Below are positions 21,816 through 32,991 of a stretch of 64,000 nucleotides of DNA, piece by piece. This DNA is from Mixophyes australis (taxonomy: Eukaryota > Chordata > Amphibia > Anura > Limnodynastidae). The notes beneath the pieces were generated by a model. The model saw nothing but the letters and a program-made list of their open reading frames with translations, was not told where the DNA came from and made no database searches. The position numbers and the translations under genes are program-made. The stretch lies in assembly GCA_036250195.1 (NCBI GenBank), contig JAVHZZ010000005.1:179535448-179599447 (forward strand). Direction: 5' to 3'. The stretch's first letter is position 1, and each line of letters begins with the position of its first letter.

Positions 21816-22261
21816 ATTGTCTGACATTTTGCTGCTATTTCCTCAACAGCGACACCTTGTAAATTTAAATTAAATATGTTATATCTATGTCTCTCATATG
21901 GTGTAATGTTAAAATGACAAGGAAATGGGATTAGTGTTGCTTTAAAGGAAAAGCAATATTAAGCCTGATTTACATGCTCCATATATCATTTCACTCTGAG
22001 AACTGTTTTAAAAAAAATTCTAATAAGACTGAGGCATCCAAAAAATCATGGGCAGAGGATGAGGAAGTTTATGTGCCCAGTTGGCATATTTTGAACTCGT
22101 GTATTTTATTCTTGATGAAGAAATAGCAAGACAGTCTACCTGCAACATGGAGATGGAGAGCAGTTCCTCACCTGAACTTCTACAAACAGACGTCATAACG
22201 GCAAGTAGCACAGTAAGTAAAACATACAACACTGTAAATGGGTAAAGTATTTATTTATGAT
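21816..22261. other. Stretch without recognised genes
   Basis: AT-rich sequence with no recognised family. Confidence 0.4.
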
Positions 22262-22333
22262 GTGAATGAGTTCTCTGTACAGCGCTGCGGAATTAGTGGC
22301 GCTATATAAATAAATGATGATGATGATGATTAT
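22262..22333 (+). repeat. SINE-like dispersed repeat with GAT tail
   Basis: Reads from 'agttctctgtacagcgctg' through 'gcgctatataaataaatg' into GAT repeats. It is the forward version of the copy at 13253-13367. Confidence 0.7.
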
Positions 22334-22489
22334 TTACATTTAGCTGGTCCAGTGTGCAATATGATGTAGCACGTGCCCTTGTGTTTAAAACTCCCATTGT
22401 CCAATAAATTGTAAGCTTCCAAGCAGGGTTCTTTTACCTCTCTGTCTGTATGTATTACCCAGTATTGTTTTATTAATGTTTGTTCCCAA

Positions 22490-22552
22490 TTGTAAAGTGC
22501 TACGCAATTTGCTGGCGTTATATAAATAAATGTTGATGATGATGATGATTTA
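22490..22552 (+). repeat. Second SINE-like tail copy
   Basis: 'aaagtgctacgcaatttgct' then 'ggcgttatataaataaatg' then TGATGATGAT. It is a diverged relative of the preceding copy, about 160 bp downstream. Confidence 0.65.
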
Positions 22553-23632
22553 GCTGGCAATTAAGTTTACAAACAAACATACAATGCAAATGCACATACA
22601 TTACAAAATGTCATTCTGCCAGCCTAGGACATAGCACCCTCACCATTAAAATATAAGGCTCCATGTTTATCTATGCCATGTTACTGCCATTTCTCACCTG
22701 AGAACACTCCATTACTCCACTACCATTTCCATATCTTCTACAGTGCTCTGTCATATGGTGCTCTACACTGCACAAACTGTGGCTTTTACGTCTAGGAAAG
22801 TTGTGTAAGACACAACAAGCCATCACCATTGTTTACTTTGTTTAGGCGCAGATTTATGGTGAACTCTAAATCTGTTTAATGTCTACTTTATATTGTACAT
22901 ATGCATGTGCGTATCCTGCAGTCTGTTCTTTTTGTCTACATATTGCAAGTGACATTTAGCTACAGTGTACATATTCCTAGATTCAGAGGTGACATAATAT
23001 GTATAAAAATGTTATTAACATACAAAGAATTGTCTAATTAACTTTCGATAGCATGGGTCATACAGACGACATTGAGTTATCAGTTGTGAATGGAAGAAAG
23101 AAGGTTTCCCAACCAGTATTAGAAGAAGTTCTTTAATGGTGGTTGAGCTGTGGAATTCCTTGCCAGATAAGGTGATGGTGACAAATACCCTAAACAAATT
23201 TAGGAAACAGATTTGATGCCTTCTCCTTCTCTAAGAAATGATACCTGTAGCTATAATTAGAAACAATTGCAATAGTATTAGGAAATAGTTGAGCATTCTG
23301 GATTCCTCTTATTCTTAGATGTATATCTAGTCTCTAATCACTGTTCCCTTTGCCACAGTTATTGAGTAATTCTTATTATACTGGTCTGGTCCTATTAGCA
23401 GACTCACTCACCTTTCTCTTATTCCTGTGTTTAATTGTTCTGACTCATGTCTTTGTCCTGAACAAAATGAAAGTACTTACTCAATGCATTATGTTCTCTC
23501 TTGCTGCTGAACCCTGGTCTACCTAATCACCTGTTCTGACTTGTGTCTCTGAAGTCCTTTATAAGCCAGACTGAGATTATACTTGGTAATATGAATTAAA
23601 AGGAAACTGAACAACATTTTCTCTTGTAACTA
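22553..23632. other. Stretch with one possible LINE C-terminal fragment
   Basis: Around 23125-23215 the plus strand encodes VVELWNSLPDKVM and TLNKFRKQI, like the conserved tail found in several LINE and related ORFs. Nothing else is recognised. Confidence 0.35.
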
Positions 23633-23785
23633 TCTATAATATAAAAGCCTAGCGGTGTGTGTTAGTCTGTGTGTGAAAAAAAAACAACCAAGCTGCAGCG
23701 CCACCTGCTGGGCGGAGTTATACACTGACCTACTAAATTCTTAGCATTATCTAATATATAAAAGTAAAAGCCTAGCGGCGTGTGT

Positions 23786-23839
<54 letters not shown>

Positions 23840-24180
23840 CTATTTTCTCAGAAAGGGCTCATCCAATTGACCTGAAATTTAGTATACTGACATTATGTGG
23901 CAAAAAAATTAGAATAGTAAAGTCAGTTAACTTCCATCATCCCCCCCTTCCCCCCGTGGGAGGGGTAGTAAAGGCTAAATTTACGAGTTGAGGGCTCAAA
24001 CTCATTTTCGTGATGTAATTTTACCTCATGAACACACATTAAAAAGGGCGCTTGCGTCGGGAAGTAACGCTCTTCCCCCGAGGAGGCTGGGCTAGGCCCA
24101 AATGCATGACAAGAACCTTTTTAAGACCTTAAGTAGCTTGATTTGACTAGAATGCATGAGTATCATGCCCGGGTTAACTT
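23633..24180 (+). mobile_element. Helitron-like non-autonomous element
   Basis: Starts TCTATAATATAAAAGCC, a Helitron-type 5' end. A second similar start is at 23752, so the terminus is duplicated. It ends near CATGCCCGGGTTAACTTG with a short GC palindrome before the end, as Helitrons have, but the expected CTRR end is not exact. 'tctataatat' occurs at both edges, which is not typical of Helitrons. The interior has a TG microsatellite. Tentative. Confidence 0.4.
23793..23833 (+). repeat. TG microsatellite
   Basis: About 20 TG units inside the Helitron-like element. Confidence 0.97.
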
Positions 24181-24820
24181 GTCTATAATATGGCTCATTA
24201 CACTTTTAAGAAGATTCCTAAGGAAATTGGAAATTCTTTATTTGTGATCCTTTCATAAAAATAGGCCTGTGCCATTCCATCAAAATCTATGTTTACATTC
24301 AGAGGAACAAGTTTTATTAAAAACCTCATCACCCCAAATAATAAATTTTGAAAACCGTACAAACAATATTCTACTATTCCCACTTCTTGCTTTTCTCTGA
24401 AATGGAAGGACACATATATAATCTGACACTTGTCCTCAGCCATATCATTTTAATCTGCTGTTACATTAGACCACTTATATGCATAATAATAGATATAATA
24501 ATTTTAATAATAAATGACAAAACTAACAATATATTCATTATAATAATACATATGTGGTCTACAATATGATGAGTGCAGAAAAAGGAAACCAAAAGAATGT
24601 TTCAGACAACACTGTCAGTGAATATTTACATCAGATTTTTATTTATAAATGTAGCCCAATGTTGCTTCTTAGCACTCTGAACTGCACCACAATCTTGCAT
24701 ATTCAGTACATTTCATATAGCCTAGGAAGCTATAGATTAAAAGATTTTTTTTTAACTAAAAGTTTTTAGGTCTTTAAATGATACTCAAAAGCCTGAAGGT
24801 TTAATATAAATGAAAAAAAA
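24181..24820. other. AT-rich stretch with a short unrecognised ORF
   Basis: An 81-codon minus-strand ORF (24198-24443) has no recognised motif and is likely chance. No other feature is seen. Confidence 0.35.
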
Positions 24821-24822
24821 AT

Positions 24823-24825
<3 letters not shown>

Positions 24826-24860
<35 letters not shown>

Positions 24861-24928
24861 TATATTGGCCTATATATATATATATATCTATATATATCTA
24901 TATCTATCTATATATATATATATATATA
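24826..24928. repeat. TA microsatellite, interrupted
   Basis: Long TA runs with 'ctatatc' and 'ttggcc' interruptions. Confidence 0.97.
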
Positions 24929-25230
24929 CATTTTGGCCCTGGGAGATCCAGTGGAAAGATGGGTGTGTGGGGGGAGGGGTTCAGTGAATCGCATAATTTG
25001 GGCTCCGCCCCTAAACTATCATCATCATTTTGGCCTATTACAACAGGTGGTAGCAAGGCCTCGATGACGCACAAATCGTGTCACTAATCCCCGCCCCCAC
25101 CCACGTCACTGGCAAAGTGTGCAGGATCTGGGATTTTGCCCTGCACTCCCAGGAGTCCGAGAGGACTTCCAGAAATTCGTGAGCCTCCTGGATATTCCTG
25201 GAGACTAGGCAGCTATGAAAAATAATAATA

Positions 25231-25231
<1 letters not shown>

Positions 25232-25267
<36 letters not shown>
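25232..25267. repeat. TA microsatellite
   Basis: About 17 TA units. Confidence 0.97.
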
Positions 25268-25270
<3 letters not shown>

Positions 25271-25639
25271 GCAAAAAGAGGGGTTTTCCATGGGCCTCTA
25301 AGAGAGGAATGAGCTATTTGTCTGACAGTCTGCAGGTAAAAGGTTGCAGACCAAGTTATATAAAGGTGTAGCAAAGTAGAAGTAAGAAATGTAATTTAAC
25401 TTGCATGGTTTGAGTTGTCTTCCACAGTAACAGCAGAAGGCTGACAAGGTGTCTATAATCAAGAGTGGTTACAGAGCATCTGCAAGGAACTCCTTTTAAA
25501 GGCAAGATGAGAGTGTCGCCTGTCTGTCAAGCCAATCCTTTGGGAGGAGTCTCATGTATAAAAACATGAACAGTGCAATTGTGCATTGCGACCGATGCCA
25601 GCTTGTCCTAGATCAACTTTAAATTTCATTGTAAAAATA

Positions 25640-25757
25640 AATCTATCAAATAAATTTGTGTGCTACATGGAAAAGCACCCATTGCATTGTAACATGGTTT
25701 GTCAAGGAGCAAATTTACTCCTTTTATTTGCTTTGCTATCCTTAGTGACTCAGGCCC
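25640..25757. mobile_element. MITE family 1, diverged fragment
   Basis: Contains 'tgtgtgctacatg', 'cattgcattgtaacatggtt' and 'agtgactcaggccc', all found in the right arm of 15931-16261, with an inserted non-matching piece. Partial and degraded. Confidence 0.5.
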
Positions 25758-26012
25758 AGTATGCATGCCGTGATGAATCAGGCACTTATACTGAAACTCT
25801 GGTATATAATATTGATAGTCAAATGGAAATTTTTAATGATCTGATTAAAGTAAAAAAAAAACGTCATGCTGAGTTGAATTTACATGCTTTAATGTTGTCT
25901 CAATACCAGAAAAGTTAATTCCTTGTGGTTTTCATGTAACAAAAATCAACCTACTATAGGTAGAAATAATCCAGTATTTTGTACAGAGGTGTCCCTTACT
26001 CTCTAATTCCTC

Positions 26013-26039
26013 CTGAAGAAGTTTCTAGCAGAAACTAAA
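26013..26039 (+). ncRNA. Hammerhead-ribozyme-like core in Penelope repeat copy 2
   Basis: CTGAAGA (26013-26019), then a perfect 6-bp stem GTTTCT/AGAAAC with loop AGC, then TAAA (26036-26039) in place of GAAA, then TGCGTTGAGG. The stem differs in sequence from the one in copy 3 but stays paired. The G-to-T change in the core would be expected to abolish cleavage. Confidence 0.42.
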
Positions 26040-26318
26040 TGCGTTGAGGCTTTATTTACATTCATATTTTGCATGGACTTACCTTTCTCTGGGATATCAG
26101 CAGCGTCCTTCATTGAACTTCTGTGTGGAGAGGGTGGAGAGTTTACAGTATGGACCCACTGGAGACTCTACACTGTTAATGCAGTAGTTGGGTATCACAG
26201 ATTAGCATATTTTTATTTTAAAAATTGTGAGTGAGCATTGTATATTTTATGTGAAATAAATTATTGTGTTCAACATACTACACCATATGGGATTTCCTTT
26301 ATCGTATTACATACTTGG

Positions 26319-27802
26319 TGTCACTCACCGGACCGTGAGTGCCTCTGCCCTGGTGCGTGGTTCCCTGGCCTTCCTGCCAGCGCCTGTCCTGAGCCGCGAT
26401 CGCCCGCCATCTTGATGCACTGCGCATGCGCAGCATCCAAGAATTTATGACCTTTGCTTTTAATCTCATTGGTGGATCAGGTACCTCTCCCTATTTAAGG
26501 CACCTGTGCTCATTACCTCGTTGCCTGATCTTGAGTCTCATTCCCTGTGAGTCTCTGAAGGTATCTCCTGTGTCCTGCTAGTGTCTTCAGCTTCCTGCTG
26601 ATTACCTGTGCTACTCATTGGTGGTTTCCATACCCGCTACTGATTCCTGTATCCTACTCGTGTCCTCAGCTGGCTTCTGGATTACCTGCTCTGCTCATCA
26701 GCGGTTCTCATACCCGCTACAGACTCCAGTATCCTGCTCGTGTCCTCAGCTGGCTTCTGATTACCTGCTCTGCTCATCTGTGGTTCCCATACCCGCTACA
26801 ACCGTTCAGCGTCCCTGCTGTGCCTGCATATTCTCGTGGACAAGCTTCTCTTCTCATCAGCGGTATGCTTACTTGTTATTGACTATCAACTGTTACCTTG
26901 CATATCCGCTTAGGACAAGCCTCTCTACCCTGCAGCGGTATCCATACCCGCTATAGACTATTTGTTGTTACGCTGCATATCTGTTTGGAACAAGCTTCTC
27001 TACTCAGCAGTGATATGCACACTTGTGATTGACTATCAGTTATTATTCCGCATATCCACTTTGTGCAAGCCTCTCTACTCAGCAGCGGTATACATACCGG
27101 TATAGACTATTAGCTGTAAACGCTGCATATCTGTTTGGAACAAGTTCCTCTGTGCTCAGTCTCTTCATACCGTTATTGACTCTTTGCATGCCTCCACTCA
27201 TCCGCACCTGATCTACTCCTCACTTACTAGCAGTGGTACAACTTGCTGTACGCAGACCACTGACTTCCCCGCTACCTACCTGCACCTGGACAAGTCTTCT
27301 CACCATAGCAGTGGTACAACTTGCTGTACGCAGACCACTGACTTCCCCGCTACCTACCTGCACCTGGACAAGTCTTCTCACCATAGCAGTGGTACAACTT
27401 GCTGTACGCAGACCACTGACTTCCCCGCTACCTACCTGCACCTGGACAAGTCTTCTCACCATAGCAGTGGTACAACTTTCTGTACGCAGACCACTGACTC
27501 TCCTGTTACCTTCCTTCACCTGCTCACGTCCAACCTGGTCTCCGTGGTTCAAACCTGCCTTTCCACTATAGATGCAAGTCGCTGACTCATCTACCAATAT
27601 AGCTGCAAGTCGCTGACTCATTTACCAGTATAGCTGCAAGTCACTGACTATCATCATTTCCATTGGCATCCTCTCTCCATCTGCTGTTATATACGTTCCA
27701 TTATTCACCCTGCTGCCAGAGGACCGCTGTGCAAACTCCGCCTCTCTGGTAAGCATAGTCAACTGGTGAAATCCTGGGCAAAGACTCCTAGTGCCCGTGA
27801 CA
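26319..27802. mobile_element. Solo LTR, 1484 bp, with 5-bp target duplication
   Basis: Begins TGTCACTCACCGG and ends GTGCCCGTGACA, an inverted TGTCAC/GTGACA pair with TG...CA ends. CTTGG flanks both sides (26314-26318, 27803-27807). 'ccctatttaaggc' near 26490 may be a TATA box for plus-strand transcription. There is no coding interior, so this is probably the product of LTR-LTR recombination. It contains two kinds of tandem repeat: about 105-bp units at 26560-26800 and a 78-bp array. The 5-bp duplication suits Ty3/gypsy or some ERVs; the family is unknown. Confidence 0.82.
27229..27540. repeat. 78-bp tandem repeat, four copies, inside the solo LTR
   Basis: Units start with AGCAGTGGTACAAC at 27229, 27307, 27385 and 27463. 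The first three are nearly identical and the fourth diverges after its middle. Because 78 is a multiple of three, ORFs of 112-133 codons run through on both strands; I take these as products of the repeat period. Confidence 0.95.
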
Positions 27803-28074
27803 CTTGGCAAGTGGAGATGAGAAGTGGTATATACAGGGCTTTCCCTCTCCCAAGAATGAATGAGACAAATCGTGTATGTAAGTGATGACCACGTGCAGAT
27901 TTGGAAGATCTTGAATGCAGTAACTATCTACATATTTTTATTTCTCTGGTACGCATATATATTACTACACGCCGGGTGACCTTTGGTGAATTCTCTGTAC
28001 CACGACTCTGTCACACAGTTCTCTGGTTAACTCCATACCACTTACTCGGTGTCTGCCACCTTGAAGCTATATAG

Positions 28075-28540
28075 TTGTGAACTACCTCACTGTCACGGTT
28101 AAATACAGGAATACAGCTAGGAGCCACGAATATGGTGAAAAACTTTCTATGTTCATTTGCAGAAGTGTACAAATAGCAGGTAATCATGAGTTTGTAGTAA
28201 ATACCAGGTATACAGCTGATGCAGGAAGCAGGAAGAAATATGAGCTTTCAGAAAATACCAGGTACACAGCTGGTGCACGGAAGCAGGCGGTATGGAGAGA
28301 TCCCAAGCAGCAAGTAACCAGAAGCATACCAGAAGGCAGGAACAACAACTAACAACATGATCTGACAACAATAACCAACAATGTATGCTGGGAGTGATAA
28401 GTATACATAGGGGAAAACCCAGGTGTAAGGAATAATTAGTTCAACAAGGTTAACTCCTAAAGCACAAGAAACAGGCACAATAGCAGCACCTCTGGTGATC
28501 AGAGGTACTGCTGCTGACACATAAAATGAAGCACAAATGA
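28075..28540. repeat. LTR-like repeat of unknown family
   Basis: A block of different composition, with a duplicated 'aaataccaggta.acagctg.tgca.ggaagcagg' unit at 28197 and 28252 and an inverted 'cctctggtgatcagagg'. It may be an LTR fragment, as it begins near 'tgtcacgg' and ends near 'ctgctgacac'. Edges and family are not established. Confidence 0.35.
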
Positions 28541-28639
28541 AGCCCAAAAGTCATTACAAAGCAGCAAGCTTGTAGCCAGGTTGTTACACTCACTTGGTCT
28601 AACTCTATAAGCTGTATTGTGATATACTTAAATACTACA

Positions 28640-29680
28640 CCAGAAGGTGCCGCTCTTTGTCCTTTATTGTTTTCCCAGAGGTGTCAAATAATTCATCAGT
28701 ATTCATTGGATTTAATAGTTTTAGAGACTGAACAAGCCAATTCTGATATTGAATATTTAAACAAGGAGAGTATTGAATTGATTTAGACGTTCTTAAATCT
28801 GATTCATCAGCAGACTGGATGTCCAAGTTAGGGACTCTGTCAATGCTTTTTGATCAGATATTTTCACTTTTAAAAAGGAGAAGTTTTGACCTGTGAAGGG
28901 GACTACAAATAATGCAGAATTTATCCTTGACTACAAAGTAATGACTTATTTGGGATTTTACTAAAAAGATTTAGATGTAAAATGTTAAATAAATCATTCA
29001 CTGATATTGATTCACATAAACCGTTGAGTAACTCAGGTAATTTTCACTTGGATAGGACATCTGCTTTTTTAAGGCAAATGTGGTTACCAGAAGCAAACAC
29101 AAAGATCAGGGGGTAAATGTATCAAGCTGAGAGTTTTCCGGTGGGTTTGAAAAGTGGAGATGTTGCCTATAGCAACCAATCAGATTCTAGCTGTCATTTT
29201 GTAGAATGTACTAAATATATGATAGCTACAATCTGATTGGATTTTCAAACTCGCCGGAAAACTCTCAGCTTGATACATTTACCCCCAGGTATCAAAAAGA
29301 GGGCCTGTTCAAGCGGTGGCTGTAAGCATAAGAGCTCCACTGAATGTGACCCACAGATTGGAAAAGAAGTAGTACTTATAACTTGTCTGATGATATCCCT
29401 ACTAATTCTGAAATAAAAGTTTTAATTAGGGAGTTGTCCTTTGTATTTATCAACAAAGTGATTTTGACTTTGAAGTTGATTTGTACAATTTCCCCAAAAA
29501 ATTTAAATTGAAAAGTTCTGATTTCAGCTATCTCTGGGTAGTTAATGCCACTTTTCTTTCTTGGGGAGCTTTTCTTTTAAAGACAGAAATGGCCTTCTGA
29601 GGAGTTCCAGGACATGCCGGATTGTCCTTATCTGTGTTTACTTTTTCACAGGTAAACATGCAGAATAGAGTATGAGTGAA
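28640..29680 (+). pseudogene. Decayed Penelope-like element, N-terminal part
   Basis: Plus-strand pieces such as YNLSDDIPTNSEIKVLIRELSFV (about 29380-29448), then after a shift FDFEVDLYNFPKKFKL (about 29463-29510), resemble the conserved block before the RT of Penelope elements. The sequence is full of stops and is interrupted by the MITE at 29109-29285. The RT and nuclease domains are absent here. Confidence 0.5.
29109..29285. mobile_element. MITE family 2 foldback, 177 bp, third copy
   Basis: GGGGTAAATGTATCAAGC ... GCTTGATACATTTACCCC, flanked by CAG (29106-29108, 29286-29288). The centre carries the CCAATCAGATTCTAGC tract and its inverse. It shares ends with the 188-bp copies but has different arms, so it is a subfamily. 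Confidence 0.87.
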
Positions 29681-29927
29681 TCTTGATATAATTATGGGCA
29701 AGTATTATTCTGTGGCTATTCAGCCGAATTGGTTTAAACAGGAAGGTCACATTTAAAATACCATGTAGACATCTATAACTATCTAACTAGCTATATCTAT
29801 GGTCCTTTTCAAATAATAAACACACAGCTAAAGATATGAGGCCCACTTTGTGTGATGCACATTCACACAGGAATTTGGTGGACAATAATCCTTTTGCCTA
29901 GGCTGAGACAAAGTACTATTCTGCATT
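29670..29927 (+). repeat. Dispersed repeat 'AB', copy A, left part
   Basis: Matches 37030-37104 plus 46944-47130. Shared landmarks are 'aattggttta.acagga' and 'caggaatttggtggacaata', then 'tttgcctag.ctgagacaa'. It continues after the hAT insertion at 32992. Origin unknown; it may be Penelope-derived, since it follows one here. Confidence 0.75.
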
Positions 29928-30416
29928 AGGGGTGTGCACCGGCCACTTTTGGTGTTTTGGGTTTTGGGTTCTGATTAGCTTGAGGTTTTGGGTTCTGATT
30001 TGTTTTGCCAAAACACCCCACGAAAGGTTTTGGTTCTGATTTTGGGTTTTGGGTTCTGATTTTTTTTTAAAAAAGCATAAAAAGTGCTAAAATCCATATT
30101 TTTTATTTTTTTCACTCTTACACTATTATTAACCTCAATAACATTCATTTCCACTAATTTCCAGTGTATTCTGAACACCACACACTTCACAATATTGTTT
30201 TTAGTCCAAAAGGTTGCACCGAGGTAGCTGGATGTCTAAGCTAAGCGACACAAGTGGGCGGCACAAACACGTGGCCCATCTAGGAGTGGCACTGCAGTGG
30301 CAGACAGGATAGCAGTTTGCAAGAGTATGCTAGAGGTGCAAGATGGAATTGTCCTTGGGCCCTCTCACCCACCCTGATGTTGTTGAAATAGGACATTCGC
30401 ACTTTACCAAACCAAT

Positions 30417-30661
30417 CAGGAACAGTGAACGTAGTTTAATCTCTGGTACTAATATTTCTGGACTGCAGGAACAGTGAACGTAGTTTAATCTCTGGTACTA
30501 ATATTTCTGGACTGCAGGAACAGTGAACGTAGTTTAATCTCTGGTACTAATATTTCTGGACTGCAGGAACAGTGAACGTAGTTTAATCTCTGGTACTAAT
30601 ATTTCTGGACTGCAGGAACAGTGAACGTAGTTTAATCTCTGGTACTAATATTTCTGGACTG
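30417..30661. repeat. 49-bp tandem repeat, five copies, hAT left subterminal
   Basis: Units begin CAGGAACAGTGAACG at 30417, 30466, 30515, 30564 and 30613 with almost no differences. Subterminal repeats often bind hAT transposase. The last copy runs into the broken transposase frame. Confidence 0.95.
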
Positions 30662-32052
30662 CCTAGTGAAGTGGAATCTCGAGGGGATTTGGTACCGGGG
30701 ACACAATACCTCCATCAACCGTCTAAATCCCACTCCACTGATGGCGGACACCGGACGCACGTCTAACACCAACATAGCTGTTACAGCCGCAGTTATCCGC
30801 TTTGCCATAGGATGACTACTGTCGTACTTCGTGCTCATGGCAAACGACTGTTGGACGGTCAACTGTTTGGTGAAAGACGTAGCGTTCTTACGACTTCCCC
30901 TCTGGGAAGATGACCGACTACCAGCAGCAACAGCAGCAGTGGCAGTAGTAGGCATACCGCTGCAGGATCCTCCGGAAGAATCCCGGATTGAAGAGGACTC
31001 AGTAATGCCGGTGACATGGCCTGCAGGACTATCTCTGATGGAGATCGTGGAGGAAGTTGACAAGGAGGGTTTTGCTGGTGTGATGTCTCAACAGGACCAA
31101 GGGATTTAGGTGTCCCTGGACTGCTGACGGTCTTAGCCACAGGTCCTGAACTAAACACTGAATTATGAAGGTTCTTCAGGTGACGTATAAGGGAGGATGT
31201 CCCTAGGTGGCCAAGATCCTTACCCCTGCTTATTTGAGCTTTACATAAGGTACATATGGCCATACATTTGTTGTCCGGATTGGGATAGAAATAACTCCAG
31301 ACCGAAGAGGTGGATTTTTTGGTCTTCTGCCCAGGCATGACAATGGGCTTTTTCATCCTATGGACAACAACTGTTTCCCCCCCCTGGTGCCTCATTTAAG
31401 ATAACCAAATCAGCATCCTCCTCGTCAACTTCCTCCTCAGCGCCAGCTACATCAATATCCTCCTCCCGGTGTACAACATTGACACCTTCGTTAGCCAAAT
31501 CTGTAACTGGACTGTGGGTGATCCTTCCAGCATATGCAGAGGGCATGCTGCAAATGGTGGAAGGAGCCACCTCTTCCCGTACAGTGATGGGAAGGTCAGG
31601 CTTCGCAACCACCAACACCCTTGGACTCGCCTTGGGGATTTGTGATGACATCTCTTTAGAAGGCAGAGTTGTTTGCTGTGTTGTTGCTGACAGCATAACT
31701 CTTTTAATTTTTTTTGAGGGGGGGGGCTTAGATTCTTGGGTGAAGCTGAACCACTAGTCATGAACACGGGCCAGGGCCTAAGCCGTTCCTTGCCACTCCG
31801 TGTCATAAATGGCATATTGGCAAGTTTACGTTTCTCCTCAGATGATTTCAATATTCTTTTATTGCTAATTTTAGTGAACTTTGGCTTTTTGGATTTTACA
31901 TGCCCTCTACTAGAAGATTGGGCATCGCCCTTGGCAGACGACGTTGATGGCATTTCATTGTCTATGTCATGACTAGTGGCACCAGCTTCAGCATTAGGAG
32001 GAAGTGGTTCTTGATCTTTCCCTACTTTATCCTCCAAATTTTGGTACTCCAT
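30632..32052 (-). pseudogene. hAT transposase N-terminal part with BED zinc finger, truncated
   Basis: From an ATG at about 32052 the minus strand encodes an acidic, Ser/Lys-rich N-terminus in one frame, then MRHQGGETV in another. A BED finger follows at about 31300-31150: VWSYFYP start, C-x2-C in CTLCKAQ, and HLKNLH. Another frame (31063-30632) gives KQLTVQQSF and GFRRLMEVLCPRYQIPSR, the conserved hAT segment before the catalytic core. Coding stops there, so the RNase H-like core and hATC domain are lacking. Two frameshifts. It cannot make a working transposase. Confidence 0.8.
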
Positions 32053-32175
32053 TATATGCAGCACAAGAGAGCGTACCCTTAAACCACACACACTCGGCAA
32101 AGCCTTTACAAATTATCTGCAGCACAGGAGAGTACCACTGGACTGAAGCTATACAGCAGTACCTAATTTTTGGTA

Positions 32176-32455
32176 CAGCAGCAACAGTGAATGTAGTTTG
32201 AAATAGCAGTACCTAATTTTTGGAACAGCAGCAACAGTGAACGTAGTTTGAAATAGCAGTACCTATTTTTTGGTACAGCAGCAACAGTGAACGTAGTTTG
32301 AAATTGCAGTACCTATTTTTTGGTACAGCAGCAACAGTGAACGTAGTTTGAAATTGCAGTACCTATTTTTTGGTACAGCAGCAACAGTGAACGTATTATT
32401 ATATATTGCAGTACTAATATTTCTTGACTGCAGGAACAGTGAACCTATTCATATA
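32176..32455. repeat. 50-bp tandem repeat, five copies plus a diverged one, hAT right subterminal
   Basis: Units begin CAGCAGCAACAGTGAACG at 32176, 32226, 32276, 32326 and 32376, sharing 'acagtgaacgta' with the 49-bp set on the other side. A diverged unit follows, then an AT-rich run at 32460-32570. Confidence 0.93.
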
Positions 32456-32991
32456 TTGCAGTAGAAATTTTTATAGACTTTTTTATAGTTTTTTTATATT
32501 TTTTTAAATTATTTTTATATATTTTTTTATAATTTTTTTTTAAATTTTTTTTTACTTTTTAATAATTTTTAAATAACAATGGCCTTAGCAGAACAGAGCA
32601 CAGGACACAGCACCACTGGACTCAGCAGGACAGAGCACAGGACACAGCACCACTGGACTCAGCAGGACAGAGCACTGGACAAAGCACCACTCAACTGATC
32701 AGCCGGACAGAGCACAGGATCTCCCAAATAACCACTGAAAATAACTAAGCAGAACAGGGGCTCCCAAACAACCTCCCTCTTCAGTGATTGCAGGCAGAAT
32801 GAAGATGGCGGCCGCGAGCGGGGAATTTTTGACATCCGAGTCTCGCGAGATCCGACGCGAGACTTGGATGTCATAGCCTTGTTTTGGATTGATTTGGCGG
32901 CCGGAAGTACCCGAACAGTGCTCGGATCCCGTCGGATCCGCACTGTTCGGGTGGGCTCGGATTACCGAAATCCGAGCCCGCTCATCTTTAA

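Larger units (their letters stand above)
25985..28000 (+). repeat. Penelope-type terminal repeat, copy 2, split by a solo LTR
   Basis: The left part (25985-26318) has the hammerhead-like core, CGTTGAGG and 'acatactacaccatatggg'. The right part (27803-28000) resumes with the 'ctctggtacgc' block seen in copies 1 and 3. The solo LTR with its 5-bp duplication lies between them, so the Penelope sequence is the older of the two. Confidence 0.6.
29928..32991 (-). mobile_element. hAT transposon, internally deleted derivative, 3064 bp
   Basis: Flanked by an exact 8-bp repeat TCTGCATT (29920-29927, 32992-32999), the hAT signature. The ends match imperfectly as inverted repeats: AGGGGTGTGC on the left, and the right end reversed reads TTAAAGATGAGC. 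The minus strand encodes a BED zinc finger and the start of a transposase, but the catalytic and dimerisation regions are missing. Two sets of tandem repeats of about 50 bp occupy both subterminal regions. It is non-autonomous and depends on a complete relative. The insertion is confirmed by the empty paralogous site near 47130. Confidence 0.9.

Noticed and set aside
24198..24443. 81-codon minus-strand ORF
   Set aside because: No motif, no neighbour support, and AT-rich surroundings with many similar chance ORFs.
27184..27621. 133-codon ORFs on both strands
   Set aside because: Created by a 78-bp tandem repeat within a solo LTR; no protein-like motif and no start context.
30417..30661. Evenly spaced repeats resembling a CRISPR array
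   Set aside because: The 49-bp units are contiguous with no variable spacers, lie in a eukaryotic hAT element, and there are no cas genes.
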